Shown here: one piece after another, positions 57,804 through 64,000 of the stretch | Layout: every line of letters begins with the position of its first letter | Position numbering within the stretch: the first letter of the stretch is position 1 | Assembly: GCA_963995505.1 (NCBI GenBank) | Contig: OZ023180.1 | Location: 9,309,301 to 9,373,300, forward strand | DNA from: Hypericum androsaemum | Taxonomy: Eukaryota > Streptophyta > Magnoliopsida > Malpighiales > Hypericaceae | Reading direction: 5' to 3' | Length of the DNA stretch: 64,000 nucleotides | Notes under the pieces: model-generated | What the model was told of the DNA's origin: nothing | The model's input: the letters and a program-made list of their open reading frames with translations, nothing else | Database searches by the model: none | Position numbers and translations under genes: made by a program

Positions 57804-57808
57804 CTTAT
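57804..57808. repeat. Target-site duplication of solo LTR S, right copy (CTTAT)
   Basis: Identical to 55419-55423. The array resumes here in register with the sister copy at 37174. Confidence 0.92.
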
Positions 57809-60800
57809 CTTGCCTTTTTCTTGCCTTTTCTTGCTTTTCATGCCTATGCCAAGCCTTTTCCTTGCCTTTTCTTGCCTTATCTTACCTTTTCCTAGCCTTT
57901 TCTTTCCTTTTCTTGCCTAATCTTGCCTTATCTTACCTTTTCTGGCCTTATCTTACCTTTTCTTTCCTTATCTTTCCTTTTCTTGCCTATTCAATGCCTT
58001 TTCCATGCCATTTCTTTCCTTTTCTTTCCTTATCTTGCCTTTTCTTTCCTTTTCCTTTCCTTTTCTTGCCTTATCTTCCCTTATCTTACATTTTCTTGCA
58101 TTTTCTTGACTTATCTGTCCTTTTCTTGCCTTTTCTTGCCTTTTCATGGCTTTCCTTGCCTTTTTTTGCCTTATCTTGCCCTTTCATTCCTTATCTTGCC
58201 TTTTCTTACCTTATCTTGCCTTTTCATGCCTTTTCTTGCATTTTCTTTCCTTTCCTTGCCATTTCATGCCTTTTCTTCCCGTATCTTGCCTTATCTTGCC
58301 TTTTCTTTCCTTTTCTTACCTTTTAATGCCTTTTCCTAGCCTTATCTTGCCTTTTCTTGCCTTATCTTGCCTTATCCTTGTCTTTTCTTACCTTTTCTTA
58401 CCTTTTCCTTGCCTTTTCATGCCTTTTCTTTCCTTATCTTGCCTTTTCTTTGCTTTTCCTTGCCTTTTCATGCCATTTCTTGCCTTTTCTTGCCTTTTCA
58501 AGCCTTATCTTGCCTTTTCCTTGCTTTTCTTGCCTTTTCATGCCATTTCTTACCTTATCTTTCCTTTTGCTTGCCTTATCTTGCCCTTTCATTCCTTATC
58601 TAGCCTTTTCTTACCTTATCTTGCTTTTTCTTGCCTTTTCATGCCTTTTCTTTCCTTTTCTTGCCTTTTCCTGCCTTTTCCCTACCTTTTCTTTCTTTAT
58701 CTTGCCTTTTCTTGCCTTTTCCTTAAATTTTCTTACATTTTCTTGCCTTATCTTTCCTTCTCTTACCTTTTCATGCAATTTCCTTCCCTTTTCTTACCTT
58801 TTCCTTGCCTTTTCTTACCTTTCCTTGGCTTATCTTACATCTTTTTTCATATCCGTTCCTTTTCTTGCAATTCCTTCCCTTTTCTTGCCTCATCTTGCCT
58901 CATCTTGCATTTTCTTTCCTTATCTTGCCTTTTCTTTCCTTTTCTTTACCTTTTCTTACCTTTTCTTGCCTTATCTTTCCTTATCTTGCCTTTTCCTTTC
59001 CTTTTCTTAACTTTTCTTGGCGTATCTTGCCTCATTTTTCATTTCTGTTCCTTTTCTTGCCTTTCTTGCCTAATCTTGCCTTTTCTTGCCTTATCTTACC
59101 TTTTCTTGCCTTATCTTTCTTTTTCTTGCCTTTTCTATGCATTTGCCATGCCTTTTCCTTTCCTTTTCTTGCCTTATCTTTCCTTTTCTTGCCTTTGCTT
59201 GCCTTTTCTTACCTTATCTTCCCTAATCATGCATTTTCTTGCTTTTTCATGACTTATATGTCCTTTTCTTGCATTCTCTTGCCTTTTCTTGCCTTATCTT
59301 GCCCTTTCTTGCCTTATCTTGCCCTTTCATTCCTCATCTTGCCCTTTCTTATGTTATCTTGCCTTTTCTTGCCTTTTCTTTCTTTTCCTTGCCTTTTCAT
59401 GCCTTTTCCTTGCCTTTCGTTGCCTTTCCTTACCTTTTCTTGCCTTATCTTTCCTTTTCTTACCTTTTCTTGCCTTATCTTGCCTTTTCTTGCCAAATCT
59501 TGCCTTTCAATTCCTTATCTTGCCTATTCTAACCTTATCTTTCCTATACTTGCCTTATCAAGCCTTTTCTTTCCTTTTCTTGACTTTTCATGCATTTTCC
59601 TTGCCTTTTCTTGCCTTTTCTTTCCTTTTCTTGCCTCATCTTTCATTTAGTTTTCTTTTCTTTTCTTGCCTTTCCTTCCCTTATCTTGCCTTTCCTTTCA
59701 TTTTCCTTACCTTTTCTTTCCTTTTCTTGAATTATCTTGCCTTATCTTGCCTTTTCCTTGCCTTTTCCTTCCCTTTTCTTGCCTTTTCATGCCTCATCGT
59801 GCCTTTTCTTGCCTTATCTTGCCTTTTCTTTCCTTTTCTTCCCTTATCTTGCCCAATCTTGCCTTTTCGTGTGTTTTCCATGCCTTTTCTTGCCTTTTCC
59901 TTGCCTTTTCTTGCCTTATCTTACCTTATCTTGGCTTATCATGCCTTTCCTTGCCTTATCTTGCCTTTCCTTGCCATTTCCTTGCCTATCCTTGCCTTTT
60001 CATACCTTTTCTTTCCTTTCCTTACCATTTCCTTACCTATCCTTGCCTTTTCATACCTTTTCTCACTTTTTCTTGACTTTTTATGCCTTTTCCTTGCCTT
60101 TTCTTGCCTTATCATGCCTTTTCTTTCCTTTTCTTGACTTTTCATGCATTTTCCTTGCCTTTTCTTGCCTTATCTTGCCTTTTCTTTCCTATTCTTGCCT
60201 CATCTTTCATTTCTTTTCTTTTCTTGCCTTTCCTTCCCTTATCTTGCCTTATCCTGCCTTTTCTTAACTTATCTTGCCTTTTCTTTCATTTTCCTCACCT
60301 TTTCTTTCCTTATCTTGCCTTATCTTGCCTTTTCCTTGCCTTTTCCTTTCGTTTTCCTGCCTTTTCATGCCTCATCTTGCCTTTTCTTGCCTTATCTTGC
60401 CTTTTCTTTCCTTTTCTTGCCTTTTCCATGCCTTTTCTTGCCTTATCTTACCTTATCTTGCCTTATCATGCCTTTCCTTGCCTTATCTTGCCTTTCCTTG
60501 CCATTTCCTTGCCTTTTCTTGCCTTATCTTGCCTTTTCTTCCCTTATTTTGCCTTATCTTTCCTTTTCTTGCCTTTTCTTTCCTTATCTGGCTTTTCTTA
60601 CCATTTCAAGACTTTTCTTCCCTTTTCATGCATTTTCTTACCTTTTCCTTGCCTTTTCTTGCCTTTTCTTGCCTTATCTTTCCTTTTTTTTATTTTCTTT
60701 CCTTTTCTTACCTTATCTTGCCTTTTTCTTGCTTTTCATGCCTATTCTAAGCCTTTTCCTTGCCTTTTCTTGCCTTATCTTTCCTTTTCCTAGCCTTTTC

Positions 60801-63159
60801 TTTCCTTTTCTTGCCTAATCTTGCCTTTTCTTGCCTTATCTTACTTTTTCTTGCCTTATCTTACCTTTTCTTGCCTTATCTTTCCTTTTCTTGCCTATTC
60901 AATGCCTTTTCCATGCAATTTCTTGCCTTTTCTTTCCTTATCTTGCCTTTTCTTTCCTTTTCCTTTCCTTTTCTTGCCTTATCTTTCCTTTTCTGGCATT
61001 TGCCTGCCTTTTCTTACCTTATCTTCCCTTATCTTGCATTTTCTTGCATTTTCTTGACTTATCTGTCCTTTTCTTGCCTTTTCTTGCCTTTTCATGGCTT
61101 TTCTTGCCTTTTTTTGCCTTATCTCGCCCTTTCATTCCTTATCTTGCCTTTTCTTACCTTATCTTGCCTTTTCATGCCTTTTCTTGCATTTTCTTTCCTT
61201 TCCTTGTCATTTCATGCCTTTTCTTTTCTTATCCTGCCTTTTCCTTGCCATTTCTTTCCTTTTCTTGCCTTATCTTTCCATTTCTTACCTTTTTATGCAT
61301 TTTCCTTGCATTTTCTTGCCTTTTCTTTCCTTATCTTGCCTTTTCTTCCCTTATCTTGCGTTATCTTGCCTTTTCTTTCCTTTTCTTGCCTTTTAATGCC
61401 TTTTCCTAGCCTTATCTTTCCTTTTCTTGCCATATCTTGCCATATCCTTATCTTTTCTTACCTTTTCTTACCTTTTCCTTGCCTTTTGATGCCTTTTCCA
61501 GGCCTTTTCTTTCCTTATCTTGCCTTTTCTTTGCTTTTCCTTGCCTTTTCATGCCATTTCTTGCCTTTTCTTGCCTTTTCAAGCCTTATCTTGCCTTTTC
61601 CTTGCCTTTTCTTGCCTTTTCATGCCATTTCTTACCTTATCTTGCCTTTTGCTTGCCTTATCTTTCCCTTTCATTCCTTATCTAGCCTTTTCTTACCTTA
61701 TTTTGCTTTTTCTTGCCTTTTCGTGCCTTTTCTTTCCTTTTCTTGCCTTTTCATGCCTTTTCCCTGCCTTTTCTTTATTTATCCTGCCTTTTCCTTGAAT
61801 TTTCTTACCTTTTCTTGCCTTATCTTTCCTTCTCTTACCTTTTCATGCAATTTCCTTGCCTTTTCTTTCCTTTTCCTTGCCTTTTCTTAACTTAGCTTGG
61901 CTTATGTTGCCTCATTTTTCATATCCGTTCCTTTTCTTGCATTTCCTTCCCTTTTCTTGCCTCATCTTGCCCCATCTTGCATTTTCTTTCCTTATCTTGC
62001 CTTTTCTTTCCTTTTTCTCGCCTTTTCTTTCCTTTTCTTTGCCTTTTCTTACCTTTTCTTGCCTTATCTTTCCTTTTCATGCCTTTTCTTACCTTTTCTT
62101 GCCTTATCTACCCTTTTCATTCCTTTTCCATACATTTTCTTGCCTTTCCTTTCCTTTTCTTGCCTTTTTTTCCTTTTCCTGCCTTATCTTTCCTTATCTT
62201 GCCTTTTCTTACCTGATCTTGCCTTTTCATGTCTTCTCATGCCTTTTCTTGCCTTTTCCTTGCCTTTCCTTGCCTTTTCTTGCCTTATCTTTCCTTTTCT
62301 TGCCTTTTCATGACTTTTCCTTGCCTTTTCTTGCCTTTTCTTTCCTTAACTTGCATTTTTTGTGCCTTTTCCTTGCCTTTTCATTCCTTTTCTTGCCTTA
62401 TCTTCCCTTTTCTTGCCTTATCTTGCCTAATCTTGCTTTTTTTTCCTTATCTTGCCTTTTCTTTCCTTTTCCTTGCCTTTTCTTTCCTTTGCTTTCCTTA
62501 TCTTGCCTTTTCTTACCTTTTCATTGCCCATTCTTTCCATTTCTTGCCTTTTCATGCCTTTTCATGCCTTTTTCATACCTTTTCTTGCCTTTTCTTGCCT
62601 TATCTTGCCCAATCTTTCCTTTTCTTTCCTTAACTTCCCTTTTCTTGCCTTTTCCTTCCCTTTTCTTGCCTTTTCCTTGCCTTTTATTACCTTTTCTTGC
62701 GTTTTCATGCCTTTTCCATGCCTCTTGCCTTATTTTGCCTTATCTTTCCTTTTTTTGCCTTTTCTTTCCTTTTCTTACCTTATCTTGCTTTTCTTACCAT
62801 TTCAAGCCTTTTCTTCCCTTTTCATGCCTTTTCATGCCTTTTCCTTGCCTTTTCTTGCCTTATCTTTCCTTTTTTTCCTTTTCTTGCCTTTTTCTTGCCT
62901 TTTCTTGCTTTTCATGCCTTTTCCATGCCTTTTCCTTGCCTTTTCTTGCCTTATCTTGCCTTTTCCTAGCCTTTTCTTTCCTTTTCTTGCCTTTCTTGCC
63001 TAATCTTGCCTTTTCTTGCCTTATCTTACCTTTTCTTCCCTTATCTTTCCTTTTCTTCCCTTTTCCATGCCTTTGCCATGCCTTTTTTGCTTTTCTTGCC
63101 TTTTCCTTTCCTTTTCTTGCCTTATCTTTCCTTTTCTTGCCTTTGCTTGCCTTTTCTTA

Positions 63160-63164
63160 CCTTA
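63160..63164. repeat. Probable left target-site duplication of the L3 element (CCTTA)
   Basis: These are the five bases before the TG terminus. The partner would lie beyond the window. The uninterrupted target reads CTTACCTTATCTTCCC at 59209-59224 and 53771-53786. Confidence 0.55.
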
Positions 63165-63945
63165 TGATACGAACCCCGCCACCAATGCGCGAGACCCGTC
63201 CAAGAAGCGTTGAAATCCCAGATCATTCTAGATCAGTTTGTGATGGAGATCTCGACCCGATGCTCACAACCAAACAAGAATCTTGGTATTAAGACTGCGA
63301 CCCGCTGCTTGAGTTGAAACAAAGAACCTTGATATATCGATGACGCCACAAATAGTATGAAGATCTGCTTGATTAGTCGAAGGTGAACTCGATGGAATCG
63401 CTCTGCTGTGTTCGACAAGTTCCGTAGAACCAAGGGAGAGACTTGCTCACATTTTTTGATCAAAATATTCTACCTCTTCTCATTGCATAAGCCTCTGTAA
63501 ATAGGCTCAATATTACAAAGAGATTCCTAAGCAAACAGCCCTTAAAAAGGAATAGAAATCTGGCTGAAAGGGAAACTAAAAAAGGAAACAATTCTCTGCC
63601 TTTTAGGAAGACTACAAACGTGACAAACAAGCTAAATAAGCCAAGAGTTGTTGGAATATAACTTCCTAATAAAAACTAATGGCTGAAATAAATTTCCTAA
63701 ATAGAATTCCCAAATCAGAGAGAATGAATCTTCAAGATCTTTGCTGCTGGAATTTCCTTCTTTAACATGAATGAATGCTCTCAATTTCATGGTTCTTCAA
63801 CAACAGACATCAATGAACTCACTTAAGTCCAACTCTTCAATATAAGCTTGGAAATCAGCCCGTTAAATTGTAACTTGAAGTGCTTTGCACATGCTCTCAC
63901 AATTGGTCAATTTAGTACTTTATAAGGCTCCTAGAATTCATATCA
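63165..63945 (-). repeat. 3' LTR (L3) of a family L retrotransposon that continues past 64000
   Basis: 781 bp, TG at 63165 and CA at 63945, homologous to L1 and L2. Unlike them it is followed by a purine tract and Pol codons, so it is the 3' LTR of a - strand element. A diverged Pol-tail remnant (KHFKLQFNGLISKL) is readable inside it. The other LTR, PBS and gag-pol are outside the window. Confidence 0.92.
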
Positions 63946-63955
63946 TTCCCCTCCT
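63946..63955 (-). other. Polypurine tract of the L3 element
   Basis: The - strand reads AGGAGGGGAA directly before the LTR, nearly the same as in element B (2831-2841). It sets the orientation of family L. Confidence 0.85.
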
Positions 63956-64000
63956 CTTGAAAGGGATTTGTCCTCAAATCCTCGCATATGGCATGCTGCC
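63946..64000 (-). CDS. pol: Last Pol codons of the L3 element (partial)
   Basis: Translated on the - strand, the final codons before the LTR read EDLRTNPFQEEGND, matching DDLRKNPFQAEGND of element B at the same place. Only about 18 codons are in the window. The match shows that families B and L are close relatives and that Pol runs into the LTR in both. In L3 the pol frame meets a stop about ten codons inside the LTR. Confidence 0.75.

Larger units (their letters stand above)
57804..63164 (+). repeat. Minisatellite array, right block
   Basis: 5.4 kb of CCTTTTCTTG-type units. The marker CATATCCGTT at 58849 and 61920 (3071 bp) shows the ~3-kb higher-order repeat continues here. It ends at the LTR of the element that leaves the window. 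Confidence 0.95.

Noticed and set aside
57139..57804. Two open frames (77 codons, + strand; 119 codons, - strand) in solo LTR S
   Set aside because: They have no recognisable motif, and the second reaches the LTR terminus. Chance frames in a long LTR are expected.

Overview
The window looks like plant nuclear heterochromatin. It holds Ty3/gypsy retrotransposons with a primer-binding site for plant initiator tRNA-Met, solo LTRs with perfect 5-bp target duplications, and about 49.5 kb of one minisatellite. No host gene, rRNA, tRNA or CRISPR array was found. The species cannot be named from the sequence; a flowering plant is most likely.

Layout. (1) 1-9680: a Ty3/gypsy element (A, + strand) that enters from the left with RT, RNase H and integrase. 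It is split in its integrase C-terminus by a second, complete but decayed Ty3/gypsy element (B, - strand, 2060-8844; 771-bp LTRs, TSD GGAAG, PBS, PPT, gag-pol with at least six stops and two frameshifts). Element A resumes at 8850 and ends its Pol frame at 9100. (2) 9681-18596: minisatellite with the purine strand on top (10-bp unit CAAGAAAAGG and variants). (3) 18597-63164: the same minisatellite inverted (CCTTTTCTTG on top), interrupted by solo LTR L1 (18695-19485, -), solo LTR L2 (52105-52893, +) and a 2380-bp solo LTR of a different family, S (55424-57803, -). (4) 63165-64000: the 3' LTR (L3) and last Pol codons of a further - strand element that continues beyond the window.

The satellite is hierarchical: 10-11-bp units; local 65-bp and ~300-bp tandem duplications; a 792-bp tandem pair in the purine block; higher-order repeats of about 2.9-3.5 kb (20-36 kb); a 4.24-kb higher-order repeat (39-52 kb); and a duplication offset by about 12.5 kb. 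The consensus unit has no CG or CHG site. Its many long open frames, both the Leu/Phe/Pro/Ser-rich ones on the pyrimidine strand and the Lys/Arg/Glu-rich ones on the purine strand, follow from stop-free composition and are not annotated as genes.

The retrotransposon parts fit together as nested insertions. B inserted into A. L1, L2, S and L3 inserted separately into the satellite, each with its own target duplication where both sides are visible, and three of them have since been reduced to solo LTRs. In B and in the L family the LTR itself encodes a tail of the Pol protein, as described for centromeric (CRM-type) chromoviruses.
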